From: Nocardia sp. NRRL S-836
GTDB taxonomy: Bacteria; Actinomycetota; Actinomycetes; Mycobacteriales; Pseudonocardiaceae
Assembly: GCF_001279525.1 (NCBI RefSeq)
Contig: NZ_LGDY01000120.1
Location: forward strand, 1 to 64,000
Direction of reading: 5' to 3'
Length of the DNA stretch: 64,000 bases
Positions 44,027 through 52,138 of the stretch are shown piece after piece (the stretch's first letter is position 1; the number at the start of each line of letters is the position of its first letter). The notes under the pieces were generated by a model. The model searched no databases. It was given only the letters and a program-made list of their open reading frames with translations, and had not been told where the DNA came from. The position numbers and the translations under genes are program-made.

Positions 44027-44400
44027 TCACGCCGATCAAGACGGCGATCCCCAGCCCCGGCTACGTCCAGGCCGCCAGCGTGCCGGGTGGCAGCAAACTG
44101 TTGTTCGTGAGCGGTCAGATCCCCGCCGACGCCGACGGCAACGTGCCCGACGACTTCGAGGCGCAGTGCCGGCAGGCGTGGGCGAACGTGTTCACCACCC
44201 TCGAGGCGGCGGGCATGGACCGCACGAACATCGTCAAGGCGACGACGTTCCTGGCCGACCGCAAGTACCGCGGCGTCAACTCCGACGTGCGCCGCGAGCT
44301 CCTCGGTGACCACGAACCCGCGGTCACCGTGATCGCTTGCGACATCTACGAGGAGGAGTGGCTGGTGGAGATCGAGGTCGTCGCCGCCGCTGCCGAGTGA
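44011..44400 (+). CDS. Rid (YjgF/YER057c/UK114) family protein lacking the catalytic Arg
   Basis: A 129-residue Rid protein (SGQIPADADGNV; ATTFLADRKYRGVN; EPAVTVIACDIY). RidA imine/enamine deaminases use Arg105 in PAR..V; here the residue is Val105 (EPAVTV), so classic 2-aminoacrylate deaminase activity is unlikely and the protein belongs to a divergent Rid group. GTG at 44011 has GGGAGG at a good distance; ATG at 44002 is an alternative. It lies 27 nt after the formyltransferase and probably ends the same operon. Confidence 0.8.
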   Translation: MRTASFTPIKTAIPSPGYVQAASVPGGSKLLFVSGQIPADADGNVPDDFEAQCRQAWANVFTTLEAAGMDRTNIVKATTFLADRKYRGVNSDVRRELLGDHEPAVTVIACDIYEEEWLVEIEVVAAAAE

Positions 44401-44504
44401 GTGACCGGGTCTCCTGGCGTTCGATCTCCCGCGGTGTGTTCGTGACCGCGGTGCCGACGCGCGCGTAGGGGATCCGGTAGGCGGTGGTGATCTGGACCCT
44501 GGTC

Positions 44505-44584
44505 ACCGGTCTGCCCGGCGACGTCGAAGCACACCGGACCCGCGGGTCGTGTGGTGTGCGGGTGGCGACGCCGGGCAGACCGGT
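44505..44584. repeat. 80-bp nested inverted repeat
   Basis: Perfect 16-bp arms (accggtctgcccggcg at 44505-44520, cgccgggcagaccggt at 44569-44584) enclose a second pair gcacacc (44529-44535) / ggtgtgc (44553-44559) and a 12-bp palindrome gacccgcgggtc (44537-44548). It lies between the convergent Rid gene and DUF1453-like gene. It may be a bidirectional terminator, a structured RNA or a small mobile palindrome; no target-site duplication was seen. Confidence 0.85.
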
Positions 44585-44597
44585 TCCCAGGAGGACT

Positions 44598-45062
44598 TCA
44601 CGACGGTCCGCGCCTGTCGTGCAACCGCGCCAACGGGCTGCCTGCCTCGTTCCGCGCGAACGGGATGCCGGTGTTGAGCGCTTTCGCGCCGATCGTGCAC
44701 AGCTCGCCGAGCATGCTCACGCCGATCGACAGCTGCGTCGGCGCGTGCCCGCCGACGAGGAAGCCGAGGCCGACGCTCACGCCGAGCGACGTCACCCACA
44801 CGAGCAACGTCCACGGCGTGTACCGCTGCCACAGGTGACCGTCGCGTTCGTAGAGCCTGATCGTCATGCCCCGGAGCGCGCCGAACGCGAACCCCGCCGC
44901 GAGCGGCAGGAGGTAGGCGGCGTGGAAGTCGGTCGTCGCCCGGATGCCGAAGAACAGCAGGAACACCGGCGGGCCGAGCAGGTCGCGGGCGTTGAGCGGT
45001 TCACCGATGAACCTGCGGACGAGCACGTACAGCACACCGGCCGCTATCAGCGCGTATGTCAT
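44598..45062 (-). CDS. DUF1453/CcdC-like membrane protein
   Basis: A 154-residue protein with four or five membrane helices (TYALIAAGVLYVLVRRFIG; AAYLLPLAAGFAFGALRGMT; WTLLVWVTSLGVSVGLGFLV; and a last one near residue 125). GMTIRLYERDGHLWQRYT is the typical cytoplasmic loop of this family. Start ATG at 45062 has a GGGGGAAG site. Divergent from a TetR gene and probably its target. Confidence 0.75.
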   Translation of the reverse strand: MTYALIAAGVLYVLVRRFIGEPLNARDLLGPPVFLLFFGIRATTDFHAAYLLPLAAGFAFGALRGMTIRLYERDGHLWQRYTPWTLLVWVTSLGVSVGLGFLVGGHAPTQLSIGVSMLGELCTIGAKALNTGIPFARNEAGSPLARLHDRRGPS

Positions 45063-45072
45063 TGCTTCCCCC

Positions 45073-45121
45073 TTTTGTGGCATACCCCTGCTACTTAAAC
45101 TAGCAGGGTCGTGCTACAAAA
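45073..45121. promoter_or_regulatory. Nested palindromic TetR operator
   Basis: Two concentric inverted repeats with the same centre (45097): ccctgcta (45086-45093) / tagcaggg (45101-45108), perfect, and ttttgtggca (45073-45082) / tgctacaaaa (45112-45121) with one mismatch. It covers the divergent promoter between the membrane protein and TetR genes; TAAACT within it may be a -10 site. Confidence 0.8.
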
Positions 45122-45126
45122 GGGAG

Positions 45127-45723
45127 GTGTCTCCCCGAGTCGTCGATCCGGTCGCCCGCCGTCAGCACGTCGCCGAGGCGGTGTTCCGCGTCGTGGTCCG
45201 TGATGGCGTCGAACAGGCGTCGCTGCGCAACGTCGCCCAGGAGGCCGGTCTCGCCATCGGCTCGATCCGCCACTACTTCGACAGCCACGACGCGATGATC
45301 GTCTTCGCCGTGGAGGCGCTGGTGGACTCGATCGGCGCCCGCATCCTGGCGCACGTGGAGACGCTGGGCTCGGGTGAGGGACGGCCGGCCGTCCGGGTGC
45401 TGTCCGAGATGCTGCCGCTGGACGAGCGCCGCCGCGACGAAGCCGTGCTGTGGCTGGCCTTCGTCACGGCGACGCGGACCCGGCCCGCGTTGCTGCCACA
45501 GGCCGAGCGGCTTTACGACGGGTTGCGGTTCATCTGCGGGAAGGTCGTGCGGCGGATGGTCGCGGAGGGGACCGTGGCCGCGGACCTCGACGTGACGCTG
45601 GAGGCGGAGCGGCTGGCGTCGCTGATCGACGGGCTCAGCGTGAACGGGGTGCTGCACCCGGATCGGATGACACCCGAGTTGATGGTGGCGTTGCTGGGTC
45701 GGCACGTGGAGTCGTTGCGGTAG
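45127..45723 (+). CDS. TetR-family regulator of the divergent membrane protein
   Basis: A 198-residue TetR protein: helix-turn-helix SLRNVAQEAGLAIGSIRHYF, then a ligand domain with a TetR_C_6-like C-terminus (TLEAERLASLIDGLSVNGVL). It lies next to the nested palindrome and should repress itself and the divergent DUF1453-like gene. GTG start directly after gggag. The last 89 nt overlap the 3' end of the convergent methyltransferase gene. Confidence 0.85.
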   Translation: MSPRVVDPVARRQHVAEAVFRVVVRDGVEQASLRNVAQEAGLAIGSIRHYFDSHDAMIVFAVEALVDSIGARILAHVETLGSGEGRPAVRVLSEMLPLDERRRDEAVLWLAFVTATRTRPALLPQAERLYDGLRFICGKVVRRMVAEGTVAADLDVTLEAERLASLIDGLSVNGVLHPDRMTPELMVALLGRHVESLR

Positions 45724-46402
45724 CGGTTGCGGTGGCTTTCGCCGCGGTGGCTTCGACGAGCCAGACCGGGAGGGTGGGCAGGCCCGGAACCCCGGCCACC
45801 GCGACGGAACCGCGCTCGAAGCGGGTGATGTCCCAGCCGGCTTCGGTGAGGGCGGTGCGCAGTTCGGGTTCGGAGACCTGGAACGGGGCTTCGAGGTTCG
45901 CCAGGCAGGTGAGGTTGAGGAACGCGCCGTCGGCGGCGGCGTTGCGCAGCGTGCGCGCCAGGGCGGGGCGGCGGTCCGGTGGCAGGCAGTGGAAGAGGGC
46001 GCTGGCCAGGACGGTGTCGAACTGGCCGGTGAGGGTTGCCGCGTCGCCCACCGCCCAGGTGAGGTCGCCGGAAGTGTCAGACCTGGCTGGGATGATGGGA
46101 GTGGGGGCCGCTCGCCCCCCGGAGGGGGTCGAGTCGGGATCGATTCCGACGGCGCGGGACCGTGCGATGTCGATCGCCGTCGGTGCGATGTCCACCCCGG
46201 TGACGCGATGCCCGCGCGCCGCAAGGAAGATCGCGTTGTCGCCGGTTCCGCACCCCGCGTCCAGCACGTGCCCGCGGAACCGTCCCGCCGCCTCCCACTC
46301 CACCACGGCCGGTTGCGGCCCGCCGATGTCCCACGGCACGCCGACGTCCGGCATGCCCTCGACCAGCGGCCCGCCCCGGTAGAAACCCTCGAAGTCAACC
46401 AT
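45635..46402 (-). CDS. Class I SAM-dependent methyltransferase
   Basis: A 255-residue methyltransferase with motif I VLDAGCGTGDNAIF (about 46-59), acidic residue in VTGVDIAPT and a FDTVLASALFHCLP motif. Substrate unknown; sequence is close to the small-molecule thiopurine/tellurite-like group. The final about 30 residues, rich in Ala, Thr and Pro, are encoded opposite the 3' end of the TetR gene and look like read-through rather than a folded domain. Confidence 0.82.
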   Translation of the reverse strand: MVDFEGFYRGGPLVEGMPDVGVPWDIGGPQPAVVEWEAAGRFRGHVLDAGCGTGDNAIFLAARGHRVTGVDIAPTAIDIARSRAVGIDPDSTPSGGRAAPTPIIPARSDTSGDLTWAVGDAATLTGQFDTVLASALFHCLPPDRRPALARTLRNAAADGAFLNLTCLANLEAPFQVSEPELRTALTEAGWDITRFERGSVAVAGVPGLPTLPVWLVEATAAKATATATATTPRADPATPPSTRVSSDPGAAPRSR

Positions 46403-46474
46403 GCGTCCAGCGTGGCCAGGACGCGCGCCGAAGTAGCGGCCAGCCGTAGAAACGTGGCGGAATCCGGCACGCAA

Positions 46475-46480
46475 TACGCT
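46475..46480 (+). promoter_or_regulatory. -10 hexamer for a leaderless Lrp/AsnC transcript
   Basis: TACGCT ends 7 nt before the GTG at 46488. Confidence 0.45.
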
Positions 46481-46487
46481 GACGAAG

Positions 46488-47411
46488 GTGGAATCCATCG
46501 ACCGAAGGCTCGTCCACGCCCTCCAGATCGACGGGCGGGCGCCGTTCGCGAGGATCGCCGAGGTGCTCGGCACGTCGGAGCACACCGTGGCGCGCAGGTA
46601 CCGGGGGCTCGTGGAGCGCGGGGTCCGGGTGGTGGGGGTGCCGAACCGGTTCCGGCTCGGGTACCACGCGTGGACGTTGCGGCTCAGGTGCACGCCGGAC
46701 GCGGGGGCGGCGCTGGCGCGGGCGCTCGCCAAGCGCGCGGACACCCACTTCGTGCACCTGATGTCGGGTGGGACCGAGATCTCGTGCATGCAGCAGGTCG
46801 CGAGCGCCGACGAGCTGTTGCTCGACCGGTTGCCGCGCAGGCTGGTGGACGTGAGTGCGCATGCCGTGCTGCGGGGGTTCACGGCGCCGCAGACGTGGCG
46901 CGGCGTGCACTGCCTGACGGACGAGGAAGTGGCGGCGTTGACGGTCACGCGTGATCACGAAGCGGTCGAGCTGAGCGGAACGGACGAGGCGCTCCTGCGG
47001 GTGCTCGCGGTGGACGGACGGGCGACGTTCACCCAGCTCGCCCACGCCACCAGCACGTCCGAGTCGACGGCCAGGCGCAGGGTCGAGCTGTTGCGGCGGG
47101 CGGGTGTGCTCGACGTCCAGCTCGACGCCGATCCCGCCGACCTCGGCTTTCCGACGCAGGCCCGGTTGTGGATGTCGGTCAGGCCGTCGGCGCTTGCGGA
47201 GACCGGACGGGCGCTCGCCGGGCACCGCGAGGTGTACTTCGCCGCGGCCACGACCGGGCCGCGCAACCTCGTCGCCAGCATCGCCACGACGACCACGGGC
47301 GAGCTCTACCGGTACCTCACCGAGCGGATCGGCGGGCTCGACGGCGTCAACGACGTGGAGACCGCTCCAGTGCTGCGCACGCTGAAACGGGTGGATCTCA
47401 CCGCCGAGTAG
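46488..47411 (+). CDS. Lrp/AsnC-family regulator with two modules
   Basis: A 307-residue protein with two Lrp/AsnC units in tandem: each has a winged helix-turn-helix (IAEVLGTSEHTVARRYRGL at about 22-40; LAHATSTSESTARRRVELL at about 183-201) and a RAM/ligand domain. Double-Lrp regulators are frequent in actinomycetes. Divergent from the methyltransferase, which may be a target; ligand unknown. Confidence 0.85.
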   Translation: MESIDRRLVHALQIDGRAPFARIAEVLGTSEHTVARRYRGLVERGVRVVGVPNRFRLGYHAWTLRLRCTPDAGAALARALAKRADTHFVHLMSGGTEISCMQQVASADELLLDRLPRRLVDVSAHAVLRGFTAPQTWRGVHCLTDEEVAALTVTRDHEAVELSGTDEALLRVLAVDGRATFTQLAHATSTSESTARRRVELLRRAGVLDVQLDADPADLGFPTQARLWMSVRPSALAETGRALAGHREVYFAAATTGPRNLVASIATTTTGELYRYLTERIGGLDGVNDVETAPVLRTLKRVDLTAE

Positions 47412-47462
47412 TGCATTCTCTAAGACGCACGCGTGCTCATTCTGGGGGATGGGGGTGTGGGC

Positions 47463-50462
47463 GTGAAGGCGCTCGTACTGGGGCCAGTGGAAGTGTGGGT
47501 CGGCGACAGACAGGTGAACCTCGGCGGACCGAAGCCGAGGACCTTGCTCGCCGCGTTGTTGTTGCAGCCGCGGCAGGTGGTGCCGGTGGACCGGTTGATC
47601 GACCTCATCTGGGACGACCAGCCGCCGCAGACCGCCGGTGCGCTCGTGCACACCTACGTGTCGTCGTTGCGCAGGGCGCTCGACAAAGCGCTGATCACGA
47701 GGGCGCCGGGGTACGTGCTCGATGTCGACAGCGACGTGGAGATGTTCGCCCGGCACGTCGCCACGGCGCGGCAGGCGGAACGGGCCGGGGACCAGAGCAC
47801 GGCGGTCGCGCACTACCAGCAGGCGCTGGCGCTGTGGCGGGGACCGGCGTTGCACGGGGTGGAGGCGCAGTTCGCACGAGGACACGCGCTCGCGCTCGAA
47901 GAGCAGCGGCTCAGCGTCGAGGAAGGTCTCGGCCGCTGCGAGCTGCGGCAGGGGCGGGCGCAGGACGCGATCGGCAGGCTCACGGCACTGGCGAACGCGC
48001 ACCCGGCGCGCGAGGAGACGCGTGAGTTGCTGATGAGGGCGTATCACCGTGCGGGACGGACGGCGGACGCGTTGACGGTGTACCGCGACGCGCGGGAGTA
48101 CCTGCTGGACGAGCTGGGGATCGAGCCGGGCGAGAAGCTCAGGGACCTGCAGACGGCGATCCTCAACGGCACGATCGAGGACGCGCTCACCACCGCCGCG
48201 TCGGCGCCGGTCGTGATCAAGCCGCAGGTCGTGCCGCACCACCTGCCGCCGGACATCAGCGACTTCACCGGCCGCCAGGAGGCGCTCAAGCAGGTCATCG
48301 GGCTGTGCGAGCCGCCGGAGGACAGCACGGCGACGCCGACGGCCGTGATCTCCGGGTTCGGCGGGGCCGGCAAGTCGGCGCTGGCCGTGCACGCCGCGCA
48401 CCTGCTGCGCAAGACCTACCCCGACGGGCAGCTGTTCGCGGACCTGCGGGGCGCGGGGCGCGACCTCGAACCGCAGGAGGTGCTGGGGCGGTTCCTCGGG
48501 CTGCTTGGCATCCCCGGCACCGACCAGCCGGCCGCGCCGGACGAACGCGTCGAGCTGTACCGGCGCACCGTCGCCGACCGCAGGCTGGTCATCGTGCTCG
48601 ACAACGCCCGCAGCGAGGCCCAGGTCAGGCCGCTGTTACCGGGCAACGCGAACTGCTTCGTGATCATCACCAGCCGCAGCCGGCTCACCGGGCTCGAAGG
48701 CGCCGAACCGATCGAGCTCGGGTTCCTCAGCGACGAGATCTCCGCGGAGATGCTCAGCCGGATCGTCGGCACCGACCGGATCGGCAACGAACCCGAGGCG
48801 GCGCACCAGATCGCGAAGCTGTGCGGCGGTGTGCCGCTGGCGCTGCGGGCGGCCGGGGCGAAACTGCTGGCCCGGCCGCACTGGCCGTTGAAGACGCTGG
48901 CCAGGCGGCTGTCCGACGAACGGCGCAGGCTCGACGAGCTGGAGATGGGCGACCTGGCCATCCGCTCGTCGCTGCGGCTCAACTACGCCGAGCTGGACGC
49001 GGTGCACCGCAGGGCCTTCCACCTGCTGTGCCTGCTCGACCTGCCGGACTTCGGCGCGTGGGTCGCGGCACCGTTGCTGGACATCCCGCCGTACGACGCG
49101 GAGGACGTGGTCGAGCACCTCGTGGACCTGCGGCTGGTCGACGTCGCGGGCGTCGACCAGATCGGCCGCGTGCGCTACCGGTTCCACGACCTGGTGCAGC
49201 TGTTCGGCGCCGAGCAGGCCGCGCGGGAACCCGCGGGCGAGGTCACCGAGGCCGTCACCCGCACGCTCGCGACGTGGCTCGCGCTCGTGGAGACCGGGGT
49301 GCGGAACCTGCCGCGCGTGACGCTGGGCCTGCGCCCCCGGCTCACCCCGGCGGTCGAGGTGGACCGGCGGCTGGCCGAGGACGTCGAGGAGGACCCGAAC
49401 GGCTGGCTGCACTCCGAGACGGACGCGGTCGTGCGGGCCGTCGAACGCGCGCACGACCTCGGTGTGGACGAGCTGACCACGACCGTGCTCACGTCGCTGC
49501 TGTCGTCGCCCTTCGCCGCCCGCAACGAGTTCGGCAACTGGCAGCGCACCCACGAGGTCGCGCTCAGGTCCGCCCGCGACCGCGGCAACCGGCGGGCGGA
49601 GGCGGTGCTGCTGACCGGGCTCGGGCAGCTGCGCTACGAGCAGGACGACTTCGCGATGGCGTTGCGGCACTTCCAGCAGGCGGCGCAGATCGCGCGGGAC
49701 ATCGGCGAGACCGAGACCCTCGCCGTGGCGTACGTCGGCATGGGCACGGTCCGGCGCGACCTCGCGGAGTTCGAGCAGGCACGCGAGCTGCTCGACCAGG
49801 CGATCGCGCTGGGGGACAAGGGGGTCGTCGCCGCGGCGAGCTACGGCGTCGGCGCCATCCACCGCGACCACGGCGACGTCACCGGGGCGATCGCGTCGTT
49901 CGAACGCTGCGTCGAGCTGTACCGCGCACTGGACGACCAGCGCGGCGAAGCGCTGGCGTTGCGCGGCCTGAGCGTCTGCCACCGCGCGACGGGGGCGTTC
50001 CCGCGGGCCGTGGAGCTCAGCCGGGACGCGGAACGGATCCTGCGCGAGGCCGGTGACGAGCTCGGTGCCACGTACGCCGTCCAGTCGCTCGCGAAGGCGT
50101 CGCTGCGGGCGGGCGAGCTCGACGGCGTGGAGGACCTGCTGGCCGGCTGCCTGGAGGTCTGCACCCGTCAGCGCGACCGGTTCGGCGTGGCGCTGATGAC
50201 CAGGACCCTCGGCGAGGCCGCACTGGCCCAGGGCCGGGACGAGGAGGCCGCGGACCTGCTGGAGGACGCGCTGGACCAGTGGACCACGCTCGGGCTGCCG
50301 ATCTGGCAGGCCCGCACCATGCGCGACCTCGCGGCCGCCACCGGTGACGAGGCGATCTGGGCGCAGGCCAAGGCACTCTTCGCGGACCTGCGGGCACGGG
50401 AGGCGGACGAGCTGGAGGGGTTGAGTGCCGGTGACTGGCGCTCAACCCACCTGAGCACCTAG
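47463..50462 (+). CDS. SARP/AfsR-type regulator with NB-ARC and TPR domains
   Basis: A 999-residue regulator. Residues 1-95 are the OmpR-like winged helix of SARPs, 100-245 the BTAD domain (DELGIEPGEKLRDLQTAIL), and about 265-560 an NB-ARC ATPase with P-loop GFGGAGKSALAVH (about 297-309) and LVIVLDNA as Walker B. From about 670, TPR repeats complete the AfsR layout. SARPs activate secondary metabolite genes. GTG at 47463 chosen because a G-rich stretch precedes it; GTG at 47433 is an alternative. Target genes are not evident from sequence; the oxygenase cluster at 41-44 kb is a candidate. Confidence 0.9.
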   Translation: MKALVLGPVEVWVGDRQVNLGGPKPRTLLAALLLQPRQVVPVDRLIDLIWDDQPPQTAGALVHTYVSSLRRALDKALITRAPGYVLDVDSDVEMFARHVATARQAERAGDQSTAVAHYQQALALWRGPALHGVEAQFARGHALALEEQRLSVEEGLGRCELRQGRAQDAIGRLTALANAHPAREETRELLMRAYHRAGRTADALTVYRDAREYLLDELGIEPGEKLRDLQTAILNGTIEDALTTAASAPVVIKPQVVPHHLPPDISDFTGRQEALKQVIGLCEPPEDSTATPTAVISGFGGAGKSALAVHAAHLLRKTYPDGQLFADLRGAGRDLEPQEVLGRFLGLLGIPGTDQPAAPDERVELYRRTVADRRLVIVLDNARSEAQVRPLLPGNANCFVIITSRSRLTGLEGAEPIELGFLSDEISAEMLSRIVGTDRIGNEPEAAHQIAKLCGGVPLALRAAGAKLLARPHWPLKTLARRLSDERRRLDELEMGDLAIRSSLRLNYAELDAVHRRAFHLLCLLDLPDFGAWVAAPLLDIPPYDAEDVVEHLVDLRLVDVAGVDQIGRVRYRFHDLVQLFGAEQAAREPAGEVTEAVTRTLATWLALVETGVRNLPRVTLGLRPRLTPAVEVDRRLAEDVEEDPNGWLHSETDAVVRAVERAHDLGVDELTTTVLTSLLSSPFAARNEFGNWQRTHEVALRSARDRGNRRAEAVLLTGLGQLRYEQDDFAMALRHFQQAAQIARDIGETETLAVAYVGMGTVRRDLAEFEQARELLDQAIALGDKGVVAAASYGVGAIHRDHGDVTGAIASFERCVELYRALDDQRGEALALRGLSVCHRATGAFPRAVELSRDAERILREAGDELGATYAVQSLAKASLRAGELDGVEDLLAGCLEVCTRQRDRFGVALMTRTLGEAALAQGRDEEAADLLEDALDQWTTLGLPIWQARTMRDLAAATGDEAIWAQAKALFADLRAREADELEGLSAGDWRSTHLST

Positions 50463-50463
50463 G

Positions 50464-50498
50464 ACGACGTGCTGCGCCGACTCGGCGCAGCACGTCGT
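50464..50498 (+). terminator. Strong terminator of the SARP gene
   Basis: Perfect 17-bp stem acgacgtgctgcgccga / tcggcgcagcacgtcgt with a one-base centre, directly after the stop codon. Confidence 0.92.
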
Positions 50499-50533
50499 GC
50501 CCGAGGTAGCCGGACGAGGCACCTGGTACGGGT

Positions 50534-50983
50534 TCACGAGCGCGCCGTCACGTGCACGTCGCGCGCCGTCAGCTCGGCACCGCAGCCGGTGCACTCGACC
50601 TTCGCCCGCACGCCGCCGCCGCAGTCGCGGTGTTCGAGCGAGAACGGCTCGTCCTCCTGCTCGGCCAGCATCCACTTCTCGCCCCACGTCCGCAGCGCCA
50701 TCAGCACCGGGTAGAGGTCCCTGCCCTTCTCCGTGAGGCGGTACTCGTGCCGTGTGCGTCCATCGGCTTGATACGGCACGCGCTTGAGCACGCCTTCGTC
50801 CAGCAGCATGCTCAGCCGGTCGGTCAGCACGCTGCGGGAGATCTCCATCGCCGACTGGAAGTCCTCGAACCGGCGCGTGCCCAGGAAGATCTGGCGGAGC
50901 AGCAACAACGTCCAGCGCTCGCCCAGCAGTGCGGCGGGGCGGCCCAGCGTGCAGGGCAGGCTGGCGAAGCTCGCGTACGACAT
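50534..50983 (-). CDS. HxlR-family regulator with a C-terminal Cys motif
   Basis: A 149-residue winged helix protein of the HxlR/DUF24 family (LLLLRQIFLGTRRFEDFQSA; SRSVLTDRLSMLLDEGVLKR; RTRHEYRLTEKGRDL). The C-terminal 35 residues add a HRDCGGGVRAKVECTGCGAEL segment that looks like a metal site made of Cys118, Cys130, Cys133 and perhaps His116. It is divergent from an acetyltransferase and may sense metal or redox state. -10 TATCCT ends 6 nt before its ATG. Confidence 0.85.
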   Translation of the reverse strand: MSYASFASLPCTLGRPAALLGERWTLLLLRQIFLGTRRFEDFQSAMEISRSVLTDRLSMLLDEGVLKRVPYQADGRTRHEYRLTEKGRDLYPVLMALRTWGEKWMLAEQEDEPFSLEHRDCGGGVRAKVECTGCGAELTARDVHVTARS

Positions 50984-50999
50984 GCCCCCAGGATATCCC

Positions 51000-51043
51000 T
51001 TGCGTTCGTTTTTCGAACTCAGCTACAGTTCGGATTCCGAACT
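51000..51043 (+). promoter_or_regulatory. Promoter and two palindromic operators between HxlR and acetyltransferase genes
   Basis: -35 TTGCGT (51000-51005) and -10 TACAGT (51024-51029) with an 18-nt spacer. gttcg-ttttt-cgaac (51004-51018) lies between the two elements, and agttcgga-t-tccgaact (51027-51043) straddles the start point. Both share the GTTCG/CGAAC half-site, suggesting autoregulation and repression by the HxlR protein. Confidence 0.7.
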
Positions 51044-51054
51044 CAGGGGGTCCC

Positions 51055-51567
51055 ATGCGTGTCACCGAGCTCGACCGGCAGTCGGCCCCCGCGGCGGTGG
51101 ACGCGGTGTTCGCCGGGCTGTCCGCGCGAAGCCGCTACCAGCGCTTCCACTCCCCGACACCGCGTCTCACCGCGTCCGCGCGCGAGGTGCTGGTGGACGT
51201 CGACGGCACGCGGCACGCGGCCGTCTGCGCGCGCATCGCCGGCGAACCGATCGGCATCGCCCGCGTCATCCGCACCGGCGAGTGCGGCGCCGAGATCGCC
51301 GTCGCCGTGGTCGACCGCTGGCAGCGCCGCGGCGTCGGCCGGGGGTTGCTGGAGGCGCTGACCGAGGTGGCGGCCCGGCTCGGGCTCGCGGAGCTGCACG
51401 GCGACGTGCTGCCGGACAACCACGCCATGCTCGCGCTGGTCCGCAAGGTGCTCCCCGGCGTGCGGCTGACCAGGAGCGACGACACCATCAGGCTCAGCTA
51501 CCCGCTCGCGTGGGTCACCGCCGAGATCACCGACGCGGACCTTATAGCGAGTTTGCAGGGCATTTAG
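51055..51567 (+). CDS. GNAT-family acetyltransferase
   Basis: A 170-residue GNAT protein with acetyl-CoA binding motif A in VVDRWQRRGVGRGLLEALTE (about 79-98) and LHGDVLPDNHAML. It is likely repressed by the neighbouring HxlR protein. The acceptor is unknown. Confidence 0.85.
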   Translation: MRVTELDRQSAPAAVDAVFAGLSARSRYQRFHSPTPRLTASAREVLVDVDGTRHAAVCARIAGEPIGIARVIRTGECGAEIAVAVVDRWQRRGVGRGLLEALTEVAARLGLAELHGDVLPDNHAMLALVRKVLPGVRLTRSDDTIRLSYPLAWVTAEITDADLIASLQGI

Positions 51568-51591
51568 AGGTCGGTCACCGACCATGGGCGC

Positions 51592-52053
51592 GTGACCTCC
51601 GCACGCACCGCCGGACGCCTCATCGGCCGTGCCGAGATCGTGGAACGCGCGTGCACGTGGCTGCGTGACTCGGTCCCCTACGGCCAGACGAAGTTCCACG
51701 CCAACGAGCACGGCATCTACCGCGCCGACTGCTCCGGCTTCGTGTCCATGGCGTGGGGCCTGCCCGGTAAGCCGGAGGACCGCCACGGCGGCCTCGACAC
51801 CCGCGGCCTGGCCGGCGTGAGCACGGTGATCGGGCCGGACGAGCTGCGCGCGGGCGACGTCGTCCTGCGCGCCGACGGCACCAACCTCACCCGGCACGTC
51901 GTGGTCTTCGCGGCGTGGGCGGAGGAGCAGGGCCGGTACTGGGCGTACGAGCAGGCCGGTGGGCACCGCACCCGGTTGCGGGTGGTCGAGTACCCCTACG
52001 ACAGCGCGCCGGAGCTGTACCTCCCGCGGCGCTACCGCAGCGTGCTCGGGTGA
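51592..52053 (+). CDS. NlpC/P60-like cysteine hydrolase without signal peptide
   Basis: A 153-residue protein with the active-site segment YRADCSGFVSMAWGLP (Cys47) and the His of LTRHVVVFAAW (His102), as in NlpC/P60 peptidases. There is no signal peptide, unusual for cell-wall enzymes of this family. Its core closely resembles that of the next gene, so the two probably arose by duplication. GTG start at 51592. Confidence 0.75.
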   Translation: MTSARTAGRLIGRAEIVERACTWLRDSVPYGQTKFHANEHGIYRADCSGFVSMAWGLPGKPEDRHGGLDTRGLAGVSTVIGPDELRAGDVVLRADGTNLTRHVVVFAAWAEEQGRYWAYEQAGGHRTRLRVVEYPYDSAPELYLPRRYRSVLG

Positions 52054-52125
52054 CGGCGGCGCGCCCGGCGTTCGCGGTGTGCAACTCCGGCCGTTCGACC
52101 GGACCAAAACTTCACATCGCCTTGC

Positions 52126-52131
52126 TACGGT
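52126..52131 (+). promoter_or_regulatory. -10 hexamer for a leaderless transcript
   Basis: TACGGT ends 7 nt before the ATG at 52139. Confidence 0.5.
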
Positions 52132-52138
52132 GACCGGC

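Noticed and set aside
39049..44400. A full glycosylated natural-product cluster
   Set aside because: There is one glycosyltransferase but no scaffold synthase, sugar biosynthesis or transporter, so linkage to the oxygenase operon is unproven.
44484..45098. Plus-strand 204-codon frame over the nested palindrome and the DUF1453-like gene
   Set aside because: Composition is rich in Arg/His/Pro and it is antisense to a clear membrane protein.
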